From CAWDVH01 sp963805705 (lineage in GTDB: Bacteria > Actinomycetota > Actinomycetes > Streptosporangiales > Streptosporangiaceae), in contig CAWDVH010000001.1 of the NCBI GenBank assembly GCA_963805705.1, positions 1,116,001 to 1,180,000 on the forward strand: a DNA stretch of 64,000 nucleotides, given 5' to 3'. The notes below the pieces were generated by a model. The model saw nothing but the letters and a program-made list of their open reading frames with translations. It was not told the DNA's origin and made no database searches. Position 1 is the first letter of the stretch; each line of letters begins with the position of its first letter. This document shows, piece by piece, positions 1 to 8,206 of this stretch. The position numbers were made by a program, and so were the translations under genes.

Positions 1-1178
1 ATCAGCGCGAGGGCATCGACGCGGCGAAGGAAGTGCGCAAGCGCCATCCGGGGACCGGGATCGTGGTGCTGTCCCAGTACGACGACCCTGAGTATGCGGT
101 GTCGTTGCTGGCCGAGGGCTCGGCGGGCTACGGCTACCTGCTCAAGGACCGCATCGCCGAGGGCAATCAGCTGGCCGATGCCATCCGCTGCGTCGCCACC
201 GGCGGCACCGCGCTCGACCCCGCGATCGTCGAGGCGCTAGTCCGGCCCGTGGTCTCGCCGGGGGGGCTGCTGCCGGCCGAGGAGGACCTGCTCGGGATGG
301 TGGCCGAGGGCAAGCCGATCAAGGCCATCGCGGCCGCCCGGCACGCGCCGCCCGAGGCCGTCGATGCCGAGGTCGAGGCGGTCTTCGTCAAGCTGGCCGC
401 CGGCGTGGCCACCGGGAACCCGGCCGCGCTCAACCGGCTCCGGCTGCTCCACCAGGCCATCGTCGACCGCGAGGAGCAGGGCGAGACGCTGTCCCGGCTG
501 CTGCCCGGCGGCCTGGCCGAGAAGATCCGCGGGACCGCGCTGCGGATCGGCGAGACCGAGCGCGTGCTGGTGACCGTGCTGATGAGCGACATCAGGTCCT
601 ACTCGACCATCGCCGAGCACGCCGACCCGAGCCAGCTGGCCGGGCAGCTCAACACGCACCGCGCGGCGATGAACCATGCCATTCTCGGTGAGGGGGGCAC
701 GGTGATGCAGTTCGTCGGGGACTCGGTGATGGCGGTCTTCGGCGCCCCGTTCCCGCAGCCCGATCACGCTGACCGGTCGGCGGCCGCGGCGGCGTCCATG
801 CACGCGCTGCAGGACGGGATCAACTCCCGGTGGGCGGCGGACGGGCTGCCGGCCTTCGGCCTGGGCATCGGGCTGTCGACCGGCGAGGCGGCGGCCGCGC
901 TGCTCGGCTCCGAGGAGCGGCTTGAGTACACGCTCGTCGGCGACACCGTCAACCTGTCCCAGCGGCTGCAGCAGCTCGCGGCAGCCGGGGAGACGGTATT
1001 GTCCGAGGCCACCGTCCGGGCCCTGACCGTGCCGGCCACCACTGTCGCTCTGCCCGCCCAGCTGGTCAAGGGCCGTGATACGGCGGTAGTGGCATACAAG
1101 ATCACGCAGCTCGACCTTCCCGTTCCAGCCGTGAGCACCGCCCCTGAGGGCGTTTGCGATGACCAGATGAGCCGATGA
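1..1178 (+). CDS. Receiver / degenerate HTH / class III nucleotide cyclase fusion, 5' truncated
   Basis: The frame is open from base 3, so the true start lies outside the window. In order the protein shows the second half of a response-regulator receiver (VVLSQYDDPEYAVSLL, then YLLKD with the conserved Lys), a stretch at about 265-420 that lines up with a LuxR-type helix-turn-helix but has lost its consensus, and a class III cyclase domain at about 565-1050. The cyclase keeps both metal-binding Asp (MSDIRSYS and GDSVMAVFG) and the Asn/Arg pair of DTVNLSQRLQQ. The adenine-selecting Lys position reads Gln (MQFVGD). It presumably makes a cyclic nucleotide under phosphorelay control. The receiver closely resembles that of the regulator at 4865-5539, which suggests common origin. 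Product (cAMP or other) cannot be told from sequence. Confidence 0.88.
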   Translation, partial: QREGIDAAKEVRKRHPGTGIVVLSQYDDPEYAVSLLAEGSAGYGYLLKDRIAEGNQLADAIRCVATGGTALDPAIVEALVRPVVSPGGLLPAEEDLLGMVAEGKPIKAIAAARHAPPEAVDAEVEAVFVKLAAGVATGNPAALNRLRLLHQAIVDREEQGETLSRLLPGGLAEKIRGTALRIGETERVLVTVLMSDIRSYSTIAEHADPSQLAGQLNTHRAAMNHAILGEGGTVMQFVGDSVMAVFGAPFPQPDHADRSAAAAASMHALQDGINSRWAADGLPAFGLGIGLSTGEAAAALLGSEERLEYTLVGDTVNLSQRLQQLAAAGETVLSEATVRALTVPATTVALPAQLVKGRDTAVVAYKITQLDLPVPAVSTAPEGVCDDQMSR

Positions 1179-1181
1179 CCG

Positions 1182-1967
1182 ATGACTGTTAACCCGATGG
1201 CCGTTGACCCGATGATCACCCCGGGGGATCTGATGACCGAGAGTATGCCGGCCCTGACCGTGCGGGGCGTGCGCAAGACATTCGAGGCCGAGAATGCGCC
1301 CGTCCGGGCGCTTCGCGGCGTCGACCTGACCGTGGCGGCCGGCGAGTTCGTGGCCCTGATGGGGCCGTCGGGCTGCGGCAAGTCGACGCTGCTGAATCTC
1401 GTGGCCGGGCTGGAGCTGCCGGACGAGGGCACCATCATGGTCGCCGATGAGGAGGTGACCGGGCGCGGCGAGGATGACCTGGCCCGGCTGCGCCGCAAGC
1501 ACATCGGCATCATCTTCCAGTTCTTCAACCTGCTGGAGGGGATGACGGTGCTGGAGAACGTGGCGCTGCCCGCGGTGATCGCGGGCCGCAGGCGGCGGAT
1601 GGCCGAGACCAGGGCCCGCGACCTGCTGGACCTGCTCGGCATCGGCGACAAGGCGGCCGCCGCCCCCGGCGTGCTGTCCGGCGGCCAGCGCCAGCGGCTG
1701 GCCATCGCCAGGGCGCTGGCCAACGAGCCGACCCTGCTGCTCGCCGACGAGCCGACCGGGGCGCTGGACTCCGACGGCGGCCAGGAGGTCATTGAGCTGC
1801 TCAGCCGGCTGCACGCCGGCGGCCAGACCATCGTCCTGGTCACGCACGACGGCCACGTGGCGGCGGCCGCGCAGCGGATCGTGCGCATGCTGGACGGGCG
1901 CATCGTGGCCGCCGGGGCGGAAAGCGATCCTGGTCGCCCCGCCGCCGTCACCGTCGAGGCGCGATAG
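1182..1967 (+). CDS. ABC transporter ATP-binding protein, MacB/LolD type
   Basis: A complete 261-residue nucleotide-binding subunit: Walker A GPSGCGKST at about residue 61, Q-loop within FQFFNLLEG, signature LSGGQRQR, Walker B LLLADEPTGALD and the switch His in LVTHDGH. This subfamily normally powers MacB/LolCDE-like permeases that move lipids, lipoproteins or peptides across or out of the membrane. No permease gene is next to it; it lies between the cyclase fusion (3-bp gap) and a histidine kinase, so it may serve a permease elsewhere. The start is ATG 1182; ATG 1233, preceded by a GGGGG tract, is an alternative and would remove 17 residues. Confidence 0.9.
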   Translation: MTVNPMAVDPMITPGDLMTESMPALTVRGVRKTFEAENAPVRALRGVDLTVAAGEFVALMGPSGCGKSTLLNLVAGLELPDEGTIMVADEEVTGRGEDDLARLRRKHIGIIFQFFNLLEGMTVLENVALPAVIAGRRRRMAETRARDLLDLLGIGDKAAAAPGVLSGGQRQRLAIARALANEPTLLLADEPTGALDSDGGQEVIELLSRLHAGGQTIVLVTHDGHVAAAAQRIVRMLDGRIVAAGAESDPGRPAAVTVEAR

Positions 1968-2031
1968 CCGTGCACCGCAGCCGGCAGGCTGCGCGGACGC
2001 CGGCGGCTACCGTGCTGCGAACGGAGTAAAG

Positions 2032-4263
2032 ATGAACAGCGACGTGGCAGTGAACGGCGGAGCAGGGACGAGCAGCGGCGTGACGGCGAACGGCGAAGCG
2101 GCGGCGAATGGCGCAGCCGCGGCGAACGGGGGGCTGCCGGTGAGCGCGGTCCCGGGCGGTGCGGCCGTCGTCAGTCCGCCACCGGGCGCCAGCCGCGCCC
2201 GCCGCATGGTGGCCGGGCTGCTCCTGCCCGTGGTCACCGCCGCGATCGCCGTGGTCGGGCTCCGGGTCCCCGCTCCGGGCGGGATCAGTGACCTGCAGGC
2301 CGTCGCCTTCGGCCTGATCCTGGCCGGCGCCGGGTCAGGCATTGTCCTGGCCAGGGCGCACGAGCGGGTCGCGCTGTGGCAGGTGGCCTTCGGCGCCCTG
2401 ACGGCCTCGATCGCGCTGACCGCGGCCCGGATCGGCGACCAGGCCCCCGCCGGGCAGCATCAGGCGGCCCGTGTGGTGGCCACCCTGGCCGCGCCGTTCG
2501 TCATCGCGATCTCCTGTCATCTGCTGCTGGCCCTGCCCGATGGCCGGCTCGGCGGCCGCGGCAGGCAGGCGGGCGCGGGCCTGGCCTACGCCGCCGCGGC
2601 GGCCGCCGGCCTGGTGCTGGCGATCACCAGCCGGCCCTTCCCGGCCGCGGCCGCCGCCCTGGCCTGGCCGCTGGCCATCGCGTGCACGCTCCCGGCGGTA
2701 CGGCTGCGTTACCTGGCCACGGCCGGCCGGGACCGGGAGCGGATGCAGTGGATGACCGTCGGCGCGGTGCTGGCGGCCGACGCGGCCCTGGTCGTCGCCG
2801 TCCTGCACGTGCTCGTCGGCTGGCCCGGCCCGGTCGCCGCCGCGGCGGCCAGCTGCGCGATCTTCCTGCCGCTCGGGATGATGGCCGGCGAGCTGCGCGC
2901 GCTGGGTCCCCGCGGCGGGCGCGTCCTGGTCCAGGTCCTGTCCGTGGCGGGCTTCACTCTCGTCGTCGCGGCCATCTACCTCGTGATCGTGTTCGGGATC
3001 GGGACGCCCCCCAGCGACTCAGCCGACCGTGCCGTCCTCGGGCTGTCGATGCTGGCCGCAGCGGTCGCCGCCATCGGCTATCTCCCGGCCAGGGACCGGC
3101 TCGTGGCCTCGGCCACGCGCTTCGTGTACGGGGCCAGGGAAGCCCCCGACGAGGCGCTGCGCACCTTCGGCAGCCGGCTGACGCGGGCCGTCCCGATGGA
3201 CGAGCTGCTGCTGCAGCTGGCCGAGTCCCTGCGCAAGACCATGACGCTGACCAGGGCCGAGGTCTACACCGGGGCCGGGGATGTGCTGGAGCGCGCGGTC
3301 TCGGTGCCGGACGCCGGGCCCCGCTCGATCGTCGTCACGCCGCGGGAGCGCCCCGTGGTGACCAGGGCCGGGGTGTCGGGCAGCGCCTGGGCCTCGGTCT
3401 GGCTGCCCGCGCTCCTGGAAGGCCGTGAGCACGAGCAGGTACGGGTGGCGCCGGTCAGCCACGGCGGCGAGCTGCTGGGCCTCATCGTCGTCGAGCGGCC
3501 GGCTGCCGCCGACATCTTCGCCGAAGACGACGACCGGGTGCTCACCGAGCTGGCCCGGCAGGTCGGCCTGGCCTTTCACAACGCCCAGCTCGACGCGGCG
3601 CTGCAGACGACGCTGGATGAGCTGCGCGGCCAGGCCGAGGCACTGCGCGAGTCCCGCGCCCGCATCGTGGCCAGCGGCGACGCCGAGCGCCGCCGGGTCG
3701 AGCGCAACCTGCATGACGGAGCTCAGCAGAACCTCGTCGCGCTGGCCGTGAACCTGCGGCTGACCAGGGACATCGTCGCCGACGACCCCGATGCCGCGGC
3801 CGAGATGCTGGATCAGATCGCCGCCGAGGTGAAGCGGACCATCCAGGAACTGCGCGAGCTCGCGCACGGCATCTACCCGCCGCTGCTGGCCGACAGCGGC
3901 CTGGGCGAGGCCTTGCGGGCCGCCGCCAGCCGCAGCCCGCTCGCGGTCAGCGTGACCGCGGCGGACATCGGCCGGTACTCGGCCGAGATCGAGGCGGCCG
4001 TCTACTTCTGCTGCCTGGAGGCGCTGCAGAACGCCGCCAAGCACGCGCTGGGCGCCAGCGTCGAGATCCGGATCTGGGAGGAGTCGGGCGGCCTGCTCTT
4101 CCTGGTCAGCGACGACGGCCCCGGATTCGACGCCGATCTCGCGCGCCGGGGCCATGGCTTCGTCAACATGGCCGACCGGCTGGGTGCCATCGGCGGCACG
4201 GTGCGCTGGCAGTCCGAGCCCGGCCGCGGAGCGCAGATCCGCGGCTCGATCCCCCTGGTCTGA
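2032..4263 (+). CDS. Membrane sensor histidine kinase (GAF, HisKA_3, HATPase)
   Basis: A NarL-partner type sensor kinase of 743 residues. An Ala/Gly/Asn-rich low-complexity cytoplasmic leader of about 55 residues is followed by several hydrophobic segments (about 57-320), a GAF-like domain (about 385-520), the dimerisation/phosphoacceptor segment RRVERNLHDGAQQNL with His561, and a GHKL ATPase with N-box LEALQNAAKHA, G1 DDGPGFD and a C-terminal GRGAQIRGSIPL. I place the start at ATG 2032, with GGAG upstream; an upstream open frame overlaps the ABC gene. The partner regulator is not adjacent on the same strand: candidates are the upstream receiver-cyclase or the two regulators just downstream on the minus strand. 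Confidence 0.92.
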   Translation: MNSDVAVNGGAGTSSGVTANGEAAANGAAAANGGLPVSAVPGGAAVVSPPPGASRARRMVAGLLLPVVTAAIAVVGLRVPAPGGISDLQAVAFGLILAGAGSGIVLARAHERVALWQVAFGALTASIALTAARIGDQAPAGQHQAARVVATLAAPFVIAISCHLLLALPDGRLGGRGRQAGAGLAYAAAAAAGLVLAITSRPFPAAAAALAWPLAIACTLPAVRLRYLATAGRDRERMQWMTVGAVLAADAALVVAVLHVLVGWPGPVAAAAASCAIFLPLGMMAGELRALGPRGGRVLVQVLSVAGFTLVVAAIYLVIVFGIGTPPSDSADRAVLGLSMLAAAVAAIGYLPARDRLVASATRFVYGAREAPDEALRTFGSRLTRAVPMDELLLQLAESLRKTMTLTRAEVYTGAGDVLERAVSVPDAGPRSIVVTPRERPVVTRAGVSGSAWASVWLPALLEGREHEQVRVAPVSHGGELLGLIVVERPAAADIFAEDDDRVLTELARQVGLAFHNAQLDAALQTTLDELRGQAEALRESRARIVASGDAERRRVERNLHDGAQQNLVALAVNLRLTRDIVADDPDAAAEMLDQIAAEVKRTIQELRELAHGIYPPLLADSGLGEALRAAASRSPLAVSVTAADIGRYSAEIEAAVYFCCLEALQNAAKHALGASVEIRIWEESGGLLFLVSDDGPGFDADLARRGHGFVNMADRLGAIGGTVRWQSEPGRGAQIRGSIPLV

Positions 4264-4294
4264 CCCACAGCCTGCCGGGCCAAGGCCCCCTCGT

Positions 4295-4350
4295 CCTTGA
4301 TCTCGAAGGATCCTGGTGGCCAGGACAACCAGGATCCTTCGAGATCAAGG
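4295..4350. terminator. Large perfect inverted repeat, likely bidirectional terminator
   Basis: Two 23-nt arms (4295-4317 and 4328-4350) are exact reverse complements around a 10-nt loop. The element sits between the 3' ends of the convergent kinase and response-regulator genes, where a shared terminator is expected. No U-tract follows on either side, which is common in actinobacteria. The arms are longer and less G+C-rich than ordinary terminators here. Confidence 0.7.
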
Positions 4351-4392
4351 AATGGCATCCCTGGCGGCGGCCCGGCCGTCACGAGGGCGGCC

Positions 4393-4785
4393 CTACTCCA
4401 GCCGGAACGCGCCCGGCCCCCGGCCTTCCCACATCCGCAGCAGGGAGTCGGCGGCGAGCTGCTCCTTGTTCAGGTAGCCGCTGGCGCCGCTGACGGCGGC
4501 GCCGCTGGGCAGGTCGCTGGCGTCATAGGTCGAGCACAGGATGACGACGATGTCGGGATAGGCCGAGGTGATGCGGCGGGTGGCCTCGATCCCGTTCATC
4601 TCCGGCATGTTGATGTCCATCAGCACCAGCTCCGGGTGCAGCTGGCCGACCAGCTCAATCGCCTCGGTACCGCTGGCGGCCTCCCCGGCGAGCTCGAAGC
4701 CCTCCATCCGGCGCAGGACGGCCTTGGCCGCCAGGCGGAATGGCATCTGATCGTCTACGACCAGGACCGAGTGCGAGCGGGTCAC
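4393..4785 (-). CDS. Single-domain response regulator (receiver only)
   Basis: A 130-residue CheY-like receiver with no output domain. The acidic pair is in VLVVDDQMPF, the phosphoacceptor Asp in LVLMDINMPEMNG, the switch Thr/Ser region in ILCSTYD and the conserved Lys in YLNKEQ. The last 15 residues after the fifth helix are too short for DNA binding. Such proteins act by protein-protein contact or as phosphate sinks. It is convergent with the membrane kinase at 2032-4263 and followed upstream by a full NarL regulator, so it may be an alternative target of that kinase; this pairing is inference from position. Confidence 0.88.
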   Translation of the reverse strand: MTRSHSVLVVDDQMPFRLAAKAVLRRMEGFELAGEAASGTEAIELVGQLHPELVLMDINMPEMNGIEATRRITSAYPDIVVILCSTYDASDLPSGAAVSGASGYLNKEQLAADSLLRMWEGRGPGAFRLE

Positions 4786-4864
4786 CTCTCCAGCTTGACA
4801 TGAGGGCGGCGCGGCGCGCAGGGTGCTGCCATCCGGCCCCGGGGTGTGGCCACCTTCCCGCGGG

Positions 4865-5539
4865 TCAGCTGGCCTCGCGCTGGCTGAGGAAGACCAGCAC
4901 CGCCTTGACCCGGCGGTTCACGTCCTTCTCCTCCGACAGCCCCAGCTTCATGAAAATCGAGTTGGTGTGCTTCTCCACGGCCCGCTCGGTGACGAACAGG
5001 GCAGCGGCGATCGCGGAGTTGCTCTTGCCCTGGGCCATCTCCGCGAGGATCTGCGACTCCCTGGGCGTCAGCGCGGCCACGCCGGACTGCCGTTCGGCCG
5101 AGCGCGCCCGCACGAGCTCATCGACCACGAGGGGGTCGATCACCGACCCGCCGGCCGCGACGCTGCGGATGGCCCTGGCCAGCTCGTCCACGCTGCCAAT
5201 ACGCTCCTTGAGCAGGTACGCGCGCCCGGCCGAGCCGTGCTCAAGCAGGCTGACGGCGTACCCGGGGGCGGTGTACTGGCTCAGCACCACCACGCCGGTC
5301 TGCGGATAATGCTCCCAGATCCAGGCCGCCGCCTGGATGCCCTCGTCGGTCCCGGTCGGCGGCATCCGGATGTCGGTCACCACCACGTCGGGGGTGTGGG
5401 CGGCCACGATCTCGAGCAGCTGCGGCAGGTCGCCGGCCACCCCGACGAGCTCAAAATCCTCGCTGGCCGATACCAGGCGGGAGATGCCCTCCCGCAGGAG
5501 GACATGATCCTCGGCCAGCGCGACCCTGATCGTTGCCAT
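4865..5539 (-). CDS. NarL/LuxR-family response regulator
   Basis: A 224-residue two-domain regulator. The receiver has the acidic pair AEDH, phosphoacceptor Asp in VVVTDIRMPP, and Lys in YLLKER. The C-terminal LuxR helix-turn-helix reads LTPRESQILAEMAQGKSNSA followed by the recognition-helix segment TERAVEKHTNSIFMKL. Residues 75-135 strongly resemble the receiver of the cyclase fusion at the start of the window. It should bind DNA as a dimer when phosphorylated. No kinase is directly coupled to it; the nearest is the GAF kinase at 2032-4263. Confidence 0.93.
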   Translation of the reverse strand: MATIRVALAEDHVLLREGISRLVSASEDFELVGVAGDLPQLLEIVAAHTPDVVVTDIRMPPTGTDEGIQAAAWIWEHYPQTGVVVLSQYTAPGYAVSLLEHGSAGRAYLLKERIGSVDELARAIRSVAAGGSVIDPLVVDELVRARSAERQSGVAALTPRESQILAEMAQGKSNSAIAAALFVTERAVEKHTNSIFMKLGLSEEKDVNRRVKAVLVFLSQREAS

Positions 5540-5590
5540 TGAGCGGTGATCGTAGCGCGCCGCCGCGCGATCCGGCAGCCCCGCCGGCGG

Positions 5591-6502
5591 TTACTGCCGT
5601 ACGGACCGCCGCGGCCGGGGCGACCGCCACTGCCGGGCCGGCCGCTGCTGCCCGGCCCGGTCCAGCATCGATCGCCCGGCCTCGCGCCTGGCCAGCGCCC
5701 GCAGCACGCCGGGGGCCAGCAGCGACAGCACGTAGGCGACCCTGGCCTCGGCATTGACCGGCACGACCGCGCGATCCCGCAGGACGGCGCGCATCACGGC
5801 CAGCGCCACCTTCTCGGGCGGGAACCGGCGCCGGCGCATCATGCGGTCAACATCGGACCGCAGCTGCTCTTCCTGCTCGGCCGAGGCGCCCACATAGTGC
5901 GTCGCCCGCCCGATGCCAGTGGTCGTGAAGCCGGGGCAGATCGCGGTGACCTTGATGCCGGCCCCGGCCAGCTCGGCGCGCAGGCACTCGCTGAGCATCC
6001 GCACGCCGGCTTTGGTGGTCGAGTAGGCGGGCAGCGAGGCCGTCGGAGCGTACGCGGCCGCCGAGGCGATATTCACGATGTGACCGCCCTGGCCGCGCTC
6101 GGCCATCTGAGCGCCGAACAGCCGGCAGCCCCGCACCACGCCGAGCAGGTTCACCCCGAGGATCCGCTGCCAGTCCTCCTCGGTATGGGCGAGGAACGAG
6201 CCGGCGATGGCGATACCCGCGTTGTTGACCACGACGTCGGGCACGCCCACCTCCGAACGCACCCAGCCGGCGAACCGCTCCATGTCAGCCGCGCTGGACA
6301 CGTCCACCTGGCGGTCATGCGCCTGCTCGCCGCGCTCCCTGATCAGGGCGCAGGTGCGCCGCGCGGCCACGCCGTCGATATCGGCCACGACCACCTGCGC
6401 GCCATTCGCCGCGAACCCGAGCGCGATCGCGCGGCCGATGCCGCTCCCGGCACCAGTAACGACAACAAGATAATTGCTAAACGGATTCGTCATGCCACCC
6501 AT
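5591..6502 (-). CDS. SDR-family oxidoreductase
   Basis: A 303-residue short-chain dehydrogenase/reductase. The cofactor motif TGAGSGIG lies near residue 17, an acidic residue after the second strand (VVVADID) suggests NAD preference, the structural NNAG motif follows, and the catalytic Ser/Tyr/Lys appear as NIASAAAY and YSTTK. The Arg-rich C-terminal tail of about 40 residues exceeds the usual SDR length. Start choices are ATG 6502 or ATG 6493 (MTNPFSNY). The substrate cannot be predicted. It stands alone between the regulator at 4865-5539 and a small unknown gene. Confidence 0.9.
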   Translation of the reverse strand: MGGMTNPFSNYLVVVTGAGSGIGRAIALGFAANGAQVVVADIDGVAARRTCALIRERGEQAHDRQVDVSSAADMERFAGWVRSEVGVPDVVVNNAGIAIAGSFLAHTEEDWQRILGVNLLGVVRGCRLFGAQMAERGQGGHIVNIASAAAYAPTASLPAYSTTKAGVRMLSECLRAELAGAGIKVTAICPGFTTTGIGRATHYVGASAEQEEQLRSDVDRMMRRRRFPPEKVALAVMRAVLRDRAVVPVNAEARVAYVLSLLAPGVLRALARREAGRSMLDRAGQQRPARQWRSPRPRRSVRQ

Positions 6503-6530
6503 ACTGCGCGAAGTTACCGTGCCCCGCAGA

Positions 6531-6592
6531 CATCAGGAACCCCGTCATCAGGAACCCGTCATCAGGAAGCCCCGTCATCAGGAAGCCGGTCC
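6531..6592. repeat. Four imperfect tandem copies of a ~15-bp unit
   Basis: The core CATCAGGAA occurs at 6531, 6546, 6560 and 6576, each but the first preceded by CCCGT or a near variant. The last copies overlap the C-terminal codons and stop of the minus-strand gene ending at 6562, so stop codon TGA is itself part of the unit. This looks like replication slippage rather than a regulatory array. Confidence 0.7.
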
Positions 6593-6855
6593 TCGCCCGG
6601 CTGGCGGGCCGGGTGCTCGACCAGCGCCAGCACCCGGCTGGTCATGAAGCGGGCGGTCCGCACGATCGTGCCGCCCCTGGTCAGCTCGTTCACCTCGACC
6701 AGGCCGCGCCGGATCACCACCTCGACCCGGCGCCCGGCCTTGGTCGCGGTCACCTCGTACGTCTTGGCCTGACCGCCGGCATCGATGACGATCTCGACCC
6801 GATCTCCCCTCATGTCCCGACTCATACCCCGCCAGGCCCGGATGACGCCGGCCAT
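6562..6855 (-). CDS. Small conserved-type hypothetical protein
   Basis: Up to 97 residues, possibly 87 or 83 if translation starts at the internal ATG 6825 (MSRDMRGD) or 6813. The core alternates charged and hydrophobic residues (EIVIDAGGQ, VTATKAGRRVEVVIRRG), consistent with a small beta-rich soluble fold, followed by a helix (ARFMTSRVLALVEHP). No signal peptide, membrane segment or metal motif is visible. No function is assigned. Its last codons lie in a short tandem repeat, so the C-terminus may vary between strains. Coding status is supported by the strand and frame fitting the local gene order, not by a recognised family. Confidence 0.55.
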   Translation of the reverse strand: MAGVIRAWRGMSRDMRGDRVEIVIDAGGQAKTYEVTATKAGRRVEVVIRRGLVEVNELTRGGTIVRTARFMTSRVLALVEHPARQPGEDRLPDDGAS

Positions 6856-6948
6856 GCTCGGCCGGGCGGCCTGCCGGGACGGGGGCGGGGCGGGAGCCGG
6901 CTGTCAGTGCCCATTGGCCAGCCCGGGCGGATGGGTGCCCGGCCGGCG

Positions 6949-7395
6949 CTACCCGACCAGGACGGCGAAGATCGTGAGAGCGATGACGGCCGCCGCGATC
7001 AGGATGGCGGCCAGTGCGCGACCGCGGTGCGCGCCATCGCCAGCCCGATGTGCCACCGCCAGCACGATCGCGGCCGCTGCGACCAGGAGGGGCAGGCCGC
7101 TCCAGAAGGCATACAGCAGCGGCACCGACAGGATGGCCAGTGGCAGGCCCGTGCCGCCGGCCGCGATCCGCGCCGGGACCAGCCACGCGAAGATCAGGAT
7201 CCCGGCGATCACCGTGACGGCCACGACGTAGATCAGGCCGTGCAGGTCAGATCCGCTGCCCTGCGGCTTGAGCGCGGCCCACAGCGCCGCGGCGACAGCG
7301 ACGGCGGTGGCCGCCGCACCAGCGCGCAGGGCGCGCCGCCGCGCGCCGGCGGCTGGTACGGCAAGCGGAGGGGCGGTGGCAAGTTGCTCGTTCAT
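6949..7395 (-). CDS. Small integral membrane protein, four helices
   Basis: A 148-residue protein that starts at ATG 7395 behind a purine-rich GAGAGGAAG site. Four hydrophobic segments are visible at about residues 26-42, 52-72, 83-112 and 126-147, separated by short Arg- or Gly-rich loops; the N-terminus is cytoplasmic by the positive-inside rule (ARRRALR). No catalytic or transport motif is recognised. It lies just downstream of, and on the same strand as, the response regulator at 7550-8206 but 150 bp apart, so cotranscription is possible but not shown. Confidence 0.7.
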   Translation of the reverse strand: MNEQLATAPPLAVPAAGARRRALRAGAAATAVAVAAALWAALKPQGSGSDLHGLIYVVAVTVIAGILIFAWLVPARIAAGGTGLPLAILSVPLLYAFWSGLPLLVAAAAIVLAVAHRAGDGAHRGRALAAILIAAAVIALTIFAVLVG

Positions 7396-7549
7396 CGGCT
7401 TCCTCTCTGACCGGTGCCGCGGCGCGGCGGTGTTACCTCTCAGAGTCCGGTAGCCGAGATCCCGGGCGCAGGTGTCACGGCGTCCCGGGATGCCGGGCTC
7501 CTGCCCGGGACCAGGTCACGGACGGCCACCACATCGCCCGTGCGCCGGG

Positions 7550-8206
7550 TCAGTCCCGCGGGCCGCCGACCCCCGCGTCGCGGGCCGCTCTGATGGCCGC
7601 CGCCCGGTCGGCGACCTGGAGCTTCATCAGAATGGTGGAGACGTAGTTGCGGACCGTCTTGGCGGTCAGGCCGAGCCGGGCCGCGATCGCCGCGTTGGCC
7701 AGGCCCTGGGCGAGCAGGTCCAGGACATCCCGCTCGCGCTGGGTTAGCTCAGGAAATGCCTCGCCGGCGGGCGATGGCGCCGGGCGGCTGAAGAACCCGA
7801 GCACCCGCCGTGCGAGGCCGGGCCCGATCGCCAGCTCGCCTTCGGCCACCGCGCGGACGGCCCGGATAATCCCCTCTTCCCCGGCATTCTTGAGCAGGTA
7901 ACCGCGGGCCCCGGCGCGAAGCGCCGTCCAGACCGTCGCGTCGTCCTCGGACATCGTCAGGACGAGCACCCCGGTGTCCGGGAGCTCGCGGGCGATTGCC
8001 CTGGTCACCTCAAGGCCATGCAGGCCAGGCATCTGCAAGTCGACGATCGCGACCTGCGGCCGCAGTCGCCGGGCGCAGTCCAGGGCCCCCCGCCCGTCGG
8101 CCGCTTCGCCGACAATGTCCACTTCCCCAGATCCCTCCAGGACGCGGCGCAGACCCCGGCGGAACACCGGGTGATCGTCGGCGATGACGACCCGGATCGC
8201 GGTCAC
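7550..8206 (-). CDS. NarL/LuxR-family response regulator
   Basis: A 218-residue regulator. The receiver contains IADDHPVF, phosphoacceptor Asp in VAIVDLQMPG, Thr in VLVLTMSEDD and Lys in YLLKNA; the output domain begins LTQRERDVLDLLAQGLANAA with a recognition segment TAKTVRNYVSTILMKL. The GTG start at 8206 overlaps the TGA of the upstream kinase gene (GTGA), so the two are translationally coupled and form a cognate pair. It probably controls nearby or remote targets in response to the membrane signal read by that kinase. Confidence 0.95.
   Translation of the reverse strand: MTAIRVVIADDHPVFRRGLRRVLEGSGEVDIVGEAADGRGALDCARRLRPQVAIVDLQMPGLHGLEVTRAIARELPDTGVLVLTMSEDDATVWTALRAGARGYLLKNAGEEGIIRAVRAVAEGELAIGPGLARRVLGFFSRPAPSPAGEAFPELTQRERDVLDLLAQGLANAAIAARLGLTAKTVRNYVSTILMKLQVADRAAAIRAARDAGVGGPRD

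Noticed and set aside
237..1856. A 539-codon minus-strand open frame opposite the cyclase and ABC genes
   Set aside because: High G+C makes long antisense frames common; it has no domain and the plus-strand genes have clear motifs.
6531..6592. Possible CRISPR or regulatory repeat array
   Set aside because: Units are about 15 bp with no unique spacers, partly coding; there are no cas genes.
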